From the NCBI RefSeq assembly GCF_036785885.1, contig NC_092320.1, positions 10,479,557 to 10,543,556 on the forward strand: 64,000 bases of DNA, written 5' to 3'. This DNA comes from Coffea arabica (taxonomy: Eukaryota > Streptophyta > Magnoliopsida > Gentianales > Rubiaceae). Shown here one piece after another: positions 33,399 through 51,324 of the stretch. How positions within the stretch are numbered: position 1 is the stretch's first letter; each line of letters starts with the position of its first letter. The notes under the pieces are model-generated. The model was not told where the DNA came from. It saw nothing but the letters and a program-made list of their open reading frames with translations, and did no database searches. The translations under genes and the position numbers were made by a program.

Positions 33399-35400
33399 GC
33401 GGCCTTACCTGTTTAATTACACTGGTCTTGAAAATCATTTTGTTGGCTATTTTTGGCTTACAACGAGTGCAATTTTTTTTTTAATCTTTTGTTTATGCTT
33501 AAATTAAGCTGGTGTCGCTTTTCATCTTGTTTCACGTGATATTCCGCGGGTTTGTGTTTGCTATGGGACCCTAAACAGTATCTAAATATAAGGAAAATAT
33601 ATAAATATGAACTTATGCAATTTAATGAGAAGTTGTGTGCCATTAACTATCATCTAATGGGCCAGTTAAAAAATTCCATCTTCTGTAAACCCACCATATG
33701 TTCATATAAGCAAAAAGTACAATCTCTAGCTTCAAAATATTCTTAAATACGGACTTCTATATACCCGAGTTTGTTTACTCATCATTATTGTGTTCGAGTA
33801 AGAGTGCGAAGGATACATGGACGCGTATTGTGAAAACATTTTATGGTCAAATTTTGGAAAAATCGTTCTTCTTTTTTTTTTTTTTTTTAGTTAAACAAAT
33901 TACTTGACTGATATTCATTTTTTTTTTGTAAAAAAAATTTATAGGTAAATAAATTACCCAACCTACATTCATTTTTTTTTCTTCAAAAAAGTGAGATCTA
34001 ATCTTTTTGCACGTAAAAAGATAATTAAGTGTGGATTTCGTGGTGGATTCAGCTAAAAAGTGATTAGACACTTAAATTAGCACTAAATTTGACCAATTTG
34101 ATTTTAAAAGGGATGTAAAGCCAGCATTTTAAAATTGTGGGGTGCAAAAACTTATTTGATAAAATGTGAGAAATTTTTTAAATGATTTTCCCTCAAACTT
34201 TTGTAAACGTATATTGGGGAGAGGCTATTGGTGTTAAGATACAAAGACAAGAGGCGGAAGAAGGAAAAATGCTCTCATGAAAAAGTAATTAATCAGCTAT
34301 TGAGGTTGGCTCAGTGGCCATGGGTAGGATGTGCATCGAACTCGATTTCGCTAAATTAGAACTCTAAAATTGAAATTTTCAAAATTTTGGATATTGGAAG
34401 TTTCGATCGATTTCCTAATTAATCCTTTTAATTTTCCATAATTTCCATTCTTTCTTTTAATTCTGAAATTGCTTCTCAATTTCTGGTATTTTGCATACAC
34501 CAAAACGTCCGCCCCACTAGGGAGACCAAAAGGTGATCCTAAAATTACCCCAAGCACAAGGCACAACGAATTGACAAATTGACCAGACCAAAAAAAATAA
34601 AAAAATAAGAAAAGGACGCATGCACAAGAAAACAAAACAACTAGGCCATGTTGCTGAGAAACGACGAGGATGACAGAGAAAGTTCAGAAATTTCAGGATA
34701 AACGTCAAAGTTCAGCAGCACCCGACAGAAATAATTTTCTCTTGACGTACATCATCAATTCAGCATCCCTTGCAGCTGTACCCCTGCCCCTACTTACGTG
34801 TTGGCGCGTTTTCGATTTCATGGGCCCGGTTTGGACTGCACAAGTAGTTGACCTTTAAAAACACTTGATGTAGAAAATTAAATGTTGACAATCCCAGTTG
34901 AGGAATTTAACAAGAAACCCCATTTTCTTTATATTATATTGTTTGTGGAAATGGTGGTTGAGTTTTTTCATGGAAACACCGCTCTGGAATTAATCCAAAG
35001 CTTACCTTCTTTGACCAGCCTCAAATCTTTTTTAATATGCTGATTGGGGTACAAAAATCTCAGAAAAGGTTGGTCGTATTATCAATCTTTTGTGAAACTT
35101 GTTGCAATGTAACTGGAAAAGTTGTTCAAACAATTTTCTCTGTTTGAATTCATCAACGACTCGTGTCTTTGAAACTACTGTGGTTTACAACTTTTGAATA
35201 TTCCAATTCCATTCCAACCGTGAAAATGTAATGAACCTTCTTAGTTTAACTGGTGGTATATTGAGAATTCAACGACAGCCGTAGAGTTTCTAGTCCCCGA
35301 GTTTACCGTATTTGGTACTCCCTTTGGGCTTTCAAATAAGTATTTCTTTGTTTTCTTTTTCTCCCAATTTTTCTACATCAGACTTCTTGAACTCCATGGG
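33399..35400. other. Intergenic region upstream of the IQM gene
   Basis: No coding sequence is supported. A possible SINE fragment lies near 34300-34390 (TTGGCTCAGTGG resembles a box A and ATCGAACTCG a weak box B). T-rich and A-rich runs are frequent around 33870-34000. Confidence 0.3.
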
Positions 35401-35408
35401 TATATAAG
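35401..35408 (+). promoter_or_regulatory. TATA box of the IQM gene
   Basis: TATATAAG lies about 150 bp before a good splice donor (AG/GTCAGT at 35559) that would end a non-coding first exon. A transcription start near 35430 is inferred. Confidence 0.6.
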
Positions 35409-35429
35409 GAGAGGAGGGAGACTGGTCAT

Positions 35430-35558
35430 AATCATAGAAATCTTCCTGTGCTACATAATTTGGTGAAAAGTGAAGATATTTTCTCCCTTAACTACCTAAC
35501 ACTTCTTGAAGAACAGAGCAAACTATCTCCCCAAAGCTTCGATCTTTCCAAAATTTAG
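35430..35558 (+). other. Probable non-coding first exon of the IQM gene
   Basis: The stretch runs from about 30 bp downstream of the TATA box to a donor AG/GTCAGT. The matching acceptor is TTTGTAG at 36141, and the start codon lies 13 bases into the next exon. A leader intron of about 580 bp is therefore likely. The 5' edge is an estimate. Confidence 0.55.
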
Positions 35559-36154
35559 GTCAGTCATTCAATCATGATATCAAGATGGTTTACTTAGTTC
35601 TGTTTGAGTTTGTTGTTTTTGGGTTCCATGTCAGAATCTGTGGTTGTTTCTGTCTCTTTTTTTGTCTTCCTATCGGGAACTGTCTCTCTCAATTTCTATC
35701 AAGTTTGGTAATACAATTCAGGAACACGATTATTTATTTTCTCGAGAAAGTGAAAACAGGGATATGATGTGAGGTACAAAATTTTGGAATATGGAGTGGT
35801 TATATTTATGGAACTGATATTTTACAGCTGCGCAGGGTGAATAAGGCCGCTCAGTAATCAAGAAATGCTATTGCTAGATATGAAAGCATCAAACTATCAT
35901 AATTCATTTTGGTTTATGAATTAGAATATATTTTCATTTATGTGCTTCTGAAAGTTTTTTCTCGGATAAGATGAATGTCCAAGATAATTGATCATTTTTG
36001 GTTTCCAAATGGCTTATTTTGCGCATATTTAACGATCCATTTATGTTGGTTGCCATGATGTTGGTTTTCAAAGTAAACTTAAGATGTCTCTAGAAATTTA
36101 TGTTGATGATAGTTTACTCTTCTTTAACAATCAATTTGTAGGTGGATATTTGTT

Positions 36155-38938
36155 ATGGGTTTATCACTATCATTACTTTTTTCCGCCTGGGAAGAAATTC
36201 TGAAGCACCGTAGATTTCTGAATTTCGCAGACAACAATACTTTCCATTCAGTACACAGAGAGATGACCGTCAGTGCAGACAGCTTGAAGAAAGCAGATTC
36301 AGAAGTTGCCTCCGAGACAAATGTGTCGGACGAAGTTCCAAGGAAGAATTCAATAGATTTGAAGAACTGCGAACCTATGAGATTAATGCTTGAATCAACG
36401 CTTTCATTCAAGAATCTAATTCAAGACGAAAGAAAACCAGAGTCCAATGACAGAAATGCAAAAGCTGATGGGGCTGTTGATGTATTAACTCCCTCCAGTT
36501 TTCTTCCTGATCTTGCTATGCTGTACTCTCCACGTCCTGTGAGCGAGCTTGATGCTGCAGCAGTCAAGCTTCAGAAAGTCTACAAGAGCTACCGGACTCG
36601 AAGACACCTTGCAGATTGTGCAGTTGTGGTTGAGGAGCTATGGTGAGTCTTATACACAGTAAACTATCTGGATATTTCCATTTGTATTTTGGCATCTTTT
36701 TCAGTTAGTTGACTAGTCTTATACGTTTTAGGTGGAAGGCATTGGACTTTGCAGCTCTCAAGCGGAGCTCAGTATCATTCTTCAATGATGACAAACCAGA
36801 AACTGCTGTTTCACGCTGGGCTCGAGCAAAAACAAGAGTAGCCAAGGTCTCATTCTCAGCCATTTTACGGTGCCTGAACTTTTTTTCTCATTTTTTATTG
36901 AATAAATTATCAAACGTGCTTATGAATTTTGTTTTCACATTCAGGTTGGCAAAGGCCTATCCAAGGACGAGAAGGCTCAAAAGCTTGCCCTACAGCACTG
37001 GCTTGAGGCTGTAAGTGTTTAGCTCCTCTTAGATACTTTTTCCCAATTCAACAACAAATGACAGATCTTGAAGTAATGAAGTTTGCTTGGATTTTCTTGA
37101 CATGCCTGTAGATATAATCTAATTTTGGATCTAATCTATTTGGTAAAATCATAATAAGTCTAATATCTAAGTAGTTGATAGAAATTTTTTTCAAAGATTA
37201 TTAGTATTTATGAGTACATCTGAGTAGATAATATATCATATTGCACTCACTGTTCTTCCTCATCTCTTTCAGATTGATCCACGCCATCGGTATGGACACA
37301 ATTTACACATCTATTATGATGTCTGGTTTGAAAGTGAAAGCTCGCAACCTTTTTTTTACTGGTGAGTGTTTCTTTGTAGATCTTGTTTAGCTTGTGATCT
37401 CGTTTGAGAAATGCATTAAGATTGAAAATAGAAGTTTATGATAGTTTACTTCAAGGCTATTCGCTGCATCTGAAGTTTGTCCAAGTTGATGAGTATACCA
37501 TGTTTTATATTTTACTGGCCTGAGTTTTCTTGTAGCTAACAGCAAATTATTAAAACATATCTTAACAGACATAGTTTCTGTGGCTGATTTCCGCTAACAA
37601 AATCGGCTTTGATATGTAGGTTGGATGTTGGAGATGGAAAAGAACTAAATCTTGAGAAGTGCTCGAGAACAAATCTACAACATCAATGCATCAAATATCT
37701 AGGACCAGTAAGTTTCAAGTCACGAAACAACATAATCATCATATAGATTCCAATTGTTGAGTACATTTTTAGCAGATTTACTGATGCATTACACAGGACT
37801 CTAATTTGGCAAAACTTTTCTTGGTTGCTACTTCTGTTTCCCCTCATTAGAAAGAGAGAGAATCATTTGAAGTTATCGTGGAAAATGGCATGCTAGTTTA
37901 CAGAGAAAGTGGCATGTTTGTCGACACTGTTGAGGGTTCCAAATGGATATTTGTACTTAGCACATCAAGGAATTTGTATGTTGGGCAGAAGAAGAAAGGG
38001 ACTTTCCAGCACTCAAGTTTTTTATCAGGTGGAGCTATTACAGCAGCCGGAAGACTTGTTGCTCATGGTGGAGCCCTTGAGGTAATTATACAGATCTACT
38101 GACTGCTGTGAACATCTTTGAAAGCTGACGGTAAATGATAATCATTTTCTTATATTACAGGCAATTTGGCCATATAGTGGTCATTATCACCCAACCGAAG
38201 AGAACTTCAGGGTGTTCATTAGCTTCTTGGAGGAAAACCGTGTAGATCTTTCAAATGTTAAGGTATGCGTAGTGCAGTTTCTATGTTTTCTGGAAATATT
38301 ATGCATTCTCTACTTTATATCATAGTGCGTATCGTGTGCATCCACTATAAACCTGGAAATACTAATAAAAACGCTAAGAAGTGAATTGGCTCCATTCTTT
38401 TTTTTTACATGTTTGAGCAAAATCTTCAGATAAAACTGATGGCTGATGATACTTTTTTGTCTTCTTTACTGGGCAGAGATGTGCAGTAGATGATGATCTT
38501 CTTTCGTTTACGGTTCCTGATGAGGAAGCAAACGCTGAATGCAATAGGAGCGCTTCAGCAACTACAGAGCCAGAAGATGGAAGCACAACTGACGTACGTG
38601 GTCTGTCTGGGAAAGATGCAACAGCAGCCAGTCGCCAAAATGCCAAGAACACAGCTCATCTGACTGTAAAGCCTCCCCTATATACCATGGCTAAACACTT
38701 GTCATGCAAATGGAGTACTGGAACTGGACCGCGAATTAGCTGTGTTAGGGACTATCCAACAGAATTACAGAGCCGAGCACTTGAACAAGTTAATTTGTCG
38801 CCTCGTTTGGCTAGTGGAGCATTGTTCAACTATGGTCCAATCCCATCCCCAAGACCGAGCCCAAAGGTTCGCCTTTCTCCTAGACTTGCATACATGGGAC
38901 TTCCAAGTCCTAGAACCGCCATTCCAGCTGCTCACTGA
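36155..38938 (+). CDS. IQ-motif calmodulin-binding protein, IQM family (8 coding exons)
   Basis: Eight coding exons join in frame to 546 residues: 36155-36642, 36732-36846, 36945-37010, 37273-37361, 37620-37707, 37851-38081, 38161-38262 and 38477-38938. One IQ motif ([15 protein letters not shown]) lies at about residues 135-150. It is followed directly by [21 protein letters not shown], split here only by intron 1. The conserved IQM core follows, with [42 protein letters not shown] and [20 protein letters not shown]. The tail contains [16 protein letters not shown] proteins bind calmodulin independently of calcium and act in stress and hormone responses and stomatal movement in Arabidopsis. 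This copy most resembles the IQM2/IQM3 group as I recall it, and the number is uncertain. The first 125 residues are polar and probably disordered. Confidence 0.93.
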
Positions 38939-39763
38939 GATTAAATGGGAGCGCAAGCTTTTACCCTTAGATACGAATAAGCCGAGCCTAAGCGGATGTA
39001 CAGGATATGGGCTGAATGCCAATAATGCTCCTGATATGATCTTCGACCCCTTGTGATAAGAACGAGGAAACTAACTTGAACCTTCGTTCTTTTGTTCTTT
39101 TAATCTAGTTTTGGTAGGAAACTTAGTTGAGCCAAGTATTGTTTTACCCAGTTTTGGCTCCTTCAGTTTGAACGTAGGTTTGATTGATTCTTTCAATCTT
39201 TGTGTACGCCTGATCAGTTTATACTGTTCAATTCATTCTAATTCAATTCATTCATTTACGTCTGATCAGTTTATGTTCACAACTGCTATGTGCGAATTTG
39301 TATTTAGACATCTACTCCTGAGGTTACATAACCTTTGTAATTTTTGAGAATAACGCAGCCACAGGAAAACGGGAAATCAAAAACAAAAAAGTAAAAAAAA
39401 AAATGTTTAGAATTGAGAAAAAATTACTCAACATGTTGAGATATATTGCTGCTTATTACTTTCACAAAATGTATAACAATGTTTGAATTTCAAGTGCAGT
39501 ATAACGAGAAGAAAGGCATTTAAGATCTGCAAAATATCAATTACAGCCTGTTTTGGTCCATTGTTAAATCATGCTCATTGTTCCATCACTTCACTTATTC
39601 TTGCTTTTTCCCAATGTACGAATTTGGTTACATTCTTCACCTAGAAGACTCTTTTCAGAAGAGGTGGAAATTTCTGGCTATTGATCAATGGCCTTTCCTT
39701 GGTGTTTTCTGCGCTTCGTTTTGCAAGGCAGAGTGACTAAATAATCCAACGTTGTCGCATGCT

Positions 39764-39942
39764 CAAGTACAAATGATGCATATATTCTATGAAAAACATA
39801 AAAAGACAAACTCAAAATTATTAATGTAATAATAATTTTATTTGAAAAACAAACTAAACTATTTACAATTACTCATGATGAGTTTTTATATTTTGATAAC
39901 GGTTTACAATCTTCTCATTTTGAACTTCACGAAGTATATTTT
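39764..39942. mobile_element. 179 bp fragment identical in layout to the hAT remnant at 41.7 kb
   Basis: This segment matches 41677-41855 without gaps, with only about two differences (for example GAAAAACAT against GAAAAGCAT). It corresponds to the 3' end of the transposase gene on the minus strand plus its downstream sequence. Nothing else of the element is recognisable here. Confidence 0.75.
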
Positions 39943-41212
39943 GAGAAGCTTTATCTAATCCTCGTAAAAAAGTTGTTTCTCATGGAAAGAGATGATGAAG
40001 AAGACAGAGGTTGTTTGGGTTTAAGGGTTTTTACCGTTGATAAATTGTAATTTTGGTTAAAGGGTTTTTATTTTTCTTGGTTTTGGTTATATTGGTTAAA
40101 GAGATTAAGTTTCTTTGTCTAATTAATCAATTAATTAACTTAATATGGTCCGAGTTAAGTTGTTCGAGAGTTTGGTTTATTAAGAGACATTTGGCGAGAT
40201 TCTAAAGAGTGGACAAGACGTGAGACAGAACGTGGTACAGAAGATCCGTTGCGCATTTACACGCTGATTCAAAAAATTGTAGCAGCACGCTATGTAATTT
40301 GTTTCCTTTGTTTAGTTGTAAAGTATATCATTGTAACAGCAAAATGAGATTATCTATGTTCACAATGCTGTAATCTTGATCCAAAAGCGAAACTGTAAAT
40401 TGTTAGCTGCGGTGAAAAAGATCTTGAACTCACTAAAGTACAAACCAGAAATAGTTGATTAACCAGTCTTGAACATTTTTTGTTTGAACCGAATTTGTAC
40501 AAATAAAATCAGAGTAAACCGAATTTGTTTGAACCTTTTTTTTTTCACAAAATCGACTATAAGATAAAGATAGAATCAAAAGAAAAGTATGATGCCTCAA
40601 CTTTAATTTCCAATTGCTTTTGCTTATAGACCATAGACCAACAAAATTTTGCTTCACTTTACTCCCACAGCCAAGATAAAAAGCAGTGCAAGTGAAAGGG
40701 ATACGAGTTAACGAGTTGCCATCAAATGGTCTAACCGGAAGGAAGAGTTAGGAATAAGGATTGCATTCGAATCAATCAAGCTACTCGCGCTAGCTCGGAC
40801 TCAAGTATGACTTAGTGATGCTATGCTCCAATGAGTATTTTCATATATTTATGCTATGCTTATGAGTAATTATATTTATGAGTGATTAAGCTCGAAGACC
40901 AAGCTCAAGCGTTATATTTGTGTTCTACTTATGAGTAATTACATTCATGTGAGTAATTAAATTTAGTACTTAATCAAGTGAGTTTGAGCATAGCTAAATT
41001 ATTTTGGTTCATATTTAAATCGAACGATATTCTCAACTCAACTCATAGATACCAAGATAACAAATTCTGATCACGTGACGTATGACCTTCATCAAAATAG
41101 ACGAAAACTCATGTGACCCTAGACCCCACAAAAACAGCAGCAGAACACCATAATCGGAGTATCGGAATTGAGGTAAGAACAGTTGCAAGTAGCAGCTGTT
41201 TAGATGATTTGG

Positions 41213-41215
<3 letters not shown>

Positions 41216-41258
<43 letters not shown>
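41216..41258. repeat. (AT)n microsatellite
   Basis: About 43 bases of TA dinucleotides just outside the left end of a hAT-like element. Confidence 0.95.
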
Positions 41259-41260
<2 letters not shown>

Positions 41261-41569
41261 ACGTATATCACATCTTGCACTTCAATTTTAACATCATGTG
41301 TGAGACTAGAGGTGCAAACGAGTCGAACAGAATCAAATTTTGGAGTAATTGAGAACTTAGTTTTATGAAATTTGAATTCGAGTTCAACCTCAACAAACTC
41401 TCAATGTAAAAGTCGAACTCGATCTTAAAAAAAATTATTATTTTATTTTTTAAAAATAAATATAAAAATAAATTTTAATAAATAATTAAATATTAAGGAT
41501 ATATATGTGTAATTTTAGGGATTTGGGATATTATATATATATTAGGGATGTTATATAGTATATATATAT

Positions 41570-42228
41570 TAGTGGCGGAGCCAGAAAAATTTTTAGTGGG
41601 AGCAAAAGTAATACCAAAATTTTTTACCTACTTTTTTTTCTAGTTTTTTAAGCAAAAAAAAAAAAAAAATCACCAACAAGTACAAATGATGCATATATTC
41701 TATGAAAAGCATAAAAAAACAAACTCAAAATTATTAATGTAATAATAATTTTATTTGAAAAACAAACTAAACTATTTACAATTACTCATGATGAGTTTTT
41801 ATATTTTGATAACGGTTTACAATCTTCTCATTTTGAACTTCACGAAGTATATTTTTTTCAATGTGAGTAACTAAACAATCATTCATCAAAGTGTCTCCCA
41901 TTCTATTTCGTAACCGATTTTTCACAATATTCATAGCTGAAAAAACTCTTTCTACGGTAACTGTAGCAACAAACAAAATCAAAACCAACTTTAGGAGCAT
42001 ATAAATCAATGGATACACAATATCTCTCTTAGTCTCTACCAACTTTTGAGCTAGATCAGAGATTTGTACCATCGTTCACATTTTTTCTAAGAAAACTCCT
42101 AAGGTACATTTAAAATTATATCAAAATTATATAGATATTATAGGAATTTAAGGGAGGCAGTGGAGGCCAGTGCCCCTACCTTAAATCCGCCACTGATCTC
42201 CACTATCCCCATCTTAAATCCGCCACTG
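41570..42228 (-). mobile_element. Truncated hAT transposon with dimerisation domain, 659 bp
   Basis: The left end TAGTGGCGGAG and the inverted right end CAGTGGCGGATTTAAG share the GTGGCGGA core. ATATATAT flanks both sides, although this is low-complexity DNA. The right terminus occurs twice, ending at about 42195 and at 42228, so the end itself is duplicated. A minus-strand frame at 42072-41782 encodes the C-terminal hAT dimerisation domain. Confidence 0.72.
41782..42072 (-). pseudogene. hAT transposase C-terminal fragment
   Basis: A 96-residue frame contains TVERVFSAMNIVKNRLRNRM and NDCLVTHIEKNI, the conserved hAT dimerisation region of the plant ZMYM1-like/TTF-type transposases. The catalytic region and zinc finger are missing, so this is a remnant with no transposase activity of its own. 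Confidence 0.85.
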
Positions 42229-42252
42229 ATATATATATATACTAGTGTTTTG

Positions 42253-42271
42253 ACCCGTGCTATGCACGGGT
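42253..42271. repeat. Short perfect palindrome ACCCGTGC-TAT-GCACGGGT
   Basis: Two 8-base arms separated by TAT, just right of the hAT remnant, follow ACTAGTGTTTTG. Similar hairpin words occur in plant repeats. Which element this belongs to is not resolved. Confidence 0.7.
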
Positions 42272-43073
42272 TATATTTCAAATCAAAATAATATATTATA
42301 TATTTATATATTGTGTTACAAAATAATAAATATATATAGAATAAAATTTTTAAAGAAGTGCATGCTTAATATCTTGAAAAAAAATTGTAATCTATAATGA
42401 TTTACATGATAAAAAAATTGTTAACGCATTTAAGGAGAGAGTTAGGTTGGGTAGTAAGGTGATAAGAGTTTTCTAAAAAAAAGTTAATTTATCAATATCC
42501 AACAAAATATATTACTATGTTATACCCATATATCAAAACTTATAATACAAAAAAATAAATAATAACCAATTTATTTTCTTCCATTTTTAGAAAAAAAAAG
42601 ATCTTTCTCCTATCTTGTGCCCCTAAATTTGTTGAATGTATTTCGATTAGCATTTTTCATAAATTTTAACGTATATTTTAAAGAAAATTCTCCGTATTAT
42701 GTGTTTTGGTGTTCTTAAAATTATTAAAAATCACTATCATTTATCTCTTTTCTTATACACCAGTTAGTCATCGATGCCTCCTATGACTTTCATACCTTCT
42801 ATCATGGTACCACCCTTTCTATTTTTTTTTTTTTGGTCATTTATGTCATATTCCTGCAATCCTTTTTCTTCTTCTCTCCCTTCTCCGCCCATCATTGTAA
42901 TCCATATTTTTTCTTCAACCTTTCCTGCTACTTTTTAACACCTCACCATTTTCTTCCCTTGCTCCTCCCCCTATACTTAACATATAAATTCATATCCCTA
43001 TGATCCAATATATTTAACTTTACCTATCATAATAAAAATATAAAATTGAAAATTAATTACAATGGTTGCAATT

Positions 43074-43107
43074 AAAAGTTATCATTAGTGTTTGGGTTTT
43101 ACACTCT

Positions 43108-43156
<49 letters not shown>

Positions 43157-43260
43157 AACATAGCAAATACATATTTATATATGAAGACAGCAATAAGAAT
43201 ACATAAAATAATTAATGATATCAAAAGTTATCATTAGTGTTTGGGTTTTACACTCTTATT
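43074..43260. repeat. 38 bp exact direct repeat flanking an AT-rich segment
   Basis: The words from AAAAGTTATCATTAG to CACTCTTATT at 43074-43111 recur exactly at 43223-43260. Between them lie an AT microsatellite (about 43110-43153) and about 70 bp of unique sequence. Confidence 0.85.
43110..43153. repeat. (AT)n microsatellite
   Basis: About 44 bases of TA dinucleotides. Confidence 0.95.
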
Positions 43261-44890
43261 CAAATCTAATGTTAAATTACAAATTAAGTAGTATTTTAAG
43301 GTTGAATGTTCTACATCTTTCTCTTAAACTATAATATTACTTTTTTAAAATTTTTTGGTAGAACTGGTGTTGTTATTATCATTATTTTTTTTTATAAAAA
43401 ATGAATATTTCAAAAAAAAATTTCACGTTAAAAGGCTAGTGGTATTTTGTTTTTTATTTAGTGATTTTATAATTTAGATTTCATGAATGGTACCATTCTT
43501 GATTTTTTAAATTCACGACATTATTTCCTTTTTGTTTTCTATTTAATTTTGCCCTTTTACTTAGGAATGCTAAGTTTAAAGATAAAATATTATCATTTAC
43601 TTTTTTACTTTTACTAAGTTTGGCAATATTTTCTTTTTATTTGCCCTCCCACTAATAAATTTTAAACCAAATTCCGATATAAGCGGAACTACTACTTTTT
43701 TAAATTAGAAAGGCACGGGAGTCACTTCTTACTTAAGAAAATGTTATTTGCACTCAATTTTTTATTATTTGCAATTCCATCATTTGTTTTATCATATAGT
43801 CTAATTATTGAAACTTATATGATCAAAATGATTATTGGAGTTTGAATAACAAAAATGGAGTGTAAATAATCATACTTATTTAAATTAATAAGAAAGCATG
43901 AATGGATGTTGTATTTGTTATCTTTTCTTATGATCTTATGGAAGTTTTAATTATTGTAAAATTATAAATAACACAAGGCAATCGGAAACGTGATGGGTAG
44001 AAGTTCAACACCCCCTTAACTTTATATTTAGCTGCACTTTACCCTTCAACTTTACATTTAGTTGAACTTTACATTTAGTTGCACATTTGTGATTTTTTTG
44101 AAACGTGATTGTAATTTGCAAAGCTCATTTGTAGGGGTGGTTATAGGGTTAGTTTGGGAATAAATATTTTTTAATTATAAAAATGTAACATTGTATTAAA
44201 ATAGCATACGAATAAGCATTTGTCTCTAATTAAAGAGTAAAAAGAATTTAAAATATAAATAACAAAGTATAAACAGTTTATGAAGTAGATAGTGGAAATG
44301 TTTTAAATTTTAAATTTGATTGGTGATAGGGTTTGTTATAACCCACTACTTTTTATGTATTAAAATAAATACAAAAATTTTAAAAAAAGAATGAGAAGTT
44401 TAGAAGCCATTGAGAGGATCTCTGATAAAAACTCCTTCCTCAATACATATAGATATAGATATGTATATATGTAATTTTATTATTAAAATAAAAAATAAAA
44501 AAATATATAATCGAATAGGCTCGCGAACTAACGAATTGAGTATCTTTGAACTTGAGTTCGACTTGATAAGTTTGAGTTCGATATTGACCGAATTTGAGTT
44601 ATTCGCAAGTGATTTAATTTGTTTACAATCTTATACGAGACCTACAAAATTTTGTTTTGCGCTGAATTACATCCTAAATAAAGCGACTTTATATCCTGTG
44701 GAAATGAAACAAAACCGGCCCTAACGGTTTTTGTGACAATCATTTGGCCTCGGGTCCCTACTCTTACAGGAACTTCTACCACGCGCATTTCTCGTCATTG
44801 AGCGCGTGAATGCACACTGCCACGAGCATTCAATTTCACACAAGGACACACACTGAACGGCGTTGAGTTCGTTAGATCAACTCCAACGCC

Positions 44891-44900
44891 TATATATTTA
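44891..44900 (+). promoter_or_regulatory. Possible TATA box of the casein kinase 1 gene
   Basis: TATATATTTA followed by GAGAGAGAAA lies about 275 bp before the CK1 start codon. Position and composition are plausible for a plant promoter, but AT-rich words are frequent here. Confidence 0.35.
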
Positions 44901-45172
44901 GAGAGAGAAAAAATAATATGGTAATAGTATTTAGCATATATCCATATATTTCCATGGCATGACAGCTTCTACATTCAGATTAAGCAGAAAAGGAGTACTC
45001 CTACTATGAAGACGGCTCTTTTGCTTGCTCCTCCTCCTACTTTTTCGTCTTCAACCTAACCCTGGTAGTAATTGTACTTGTACAAAAGAAAAAAGTGAAT
45101 TAATTAACAGCTTTCTTACAGTCAATTCAATCCCTAGATCTTTAGGGTTCGATAATCGGTGACCTTTTTTAG

Positions 45173-51324
<6,152 letters not shown>

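Larger units (their letters stand above)
39060..41298. other. Region downstream of the IQM gene
   Basis: The first few hundred bases are probably the 3' UTR. Beyond that I see no gene. A hAT fragment lies at 39764-39942 (separate entry) and an AT microsatellite at 41216-41258. Short clock-like words (ATGAGTAATTA) recur near 40830-40960. Confidence 0.35.
41307..44633. mobile_element. Probable degraded hAT element, 3.3 kb, with nested insertion
   Basis: The left end reads TAGAGGTGCAAACGAGTCGA. The right end inverts to TAAGATTGTAAACAAATTA, which matches at the outer positions only loosely. Both sides carry GAGTTCGA-like words typical of plant hAT ends. The flanking octamers TGTGAGAC (41299-41306) and TACGAGAC (44634-44641) agree at 6 of 8 bases. 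The evidence is suggestive but not firm. A younger hAT (41570-42228) lies inside. Confidence 0.4.

Noticed and set aside
33229-33507. Plus-strand frame containing PPDQVLGG
   Set aside because: It lies over the SINE; box A and box B on the other strand explain the conserved words.
34300-34390. Second SINE
   Set aside because: A box A-like TTGGCTCAGTGG is present, but the box B match is weak and no poly-A end or duplication could be found, so I do not list it as an element.
43074-43260. CRISPR-like direct repeats
   Set aside because: There are only two copies in eukaryotic transposon-rich DNA.
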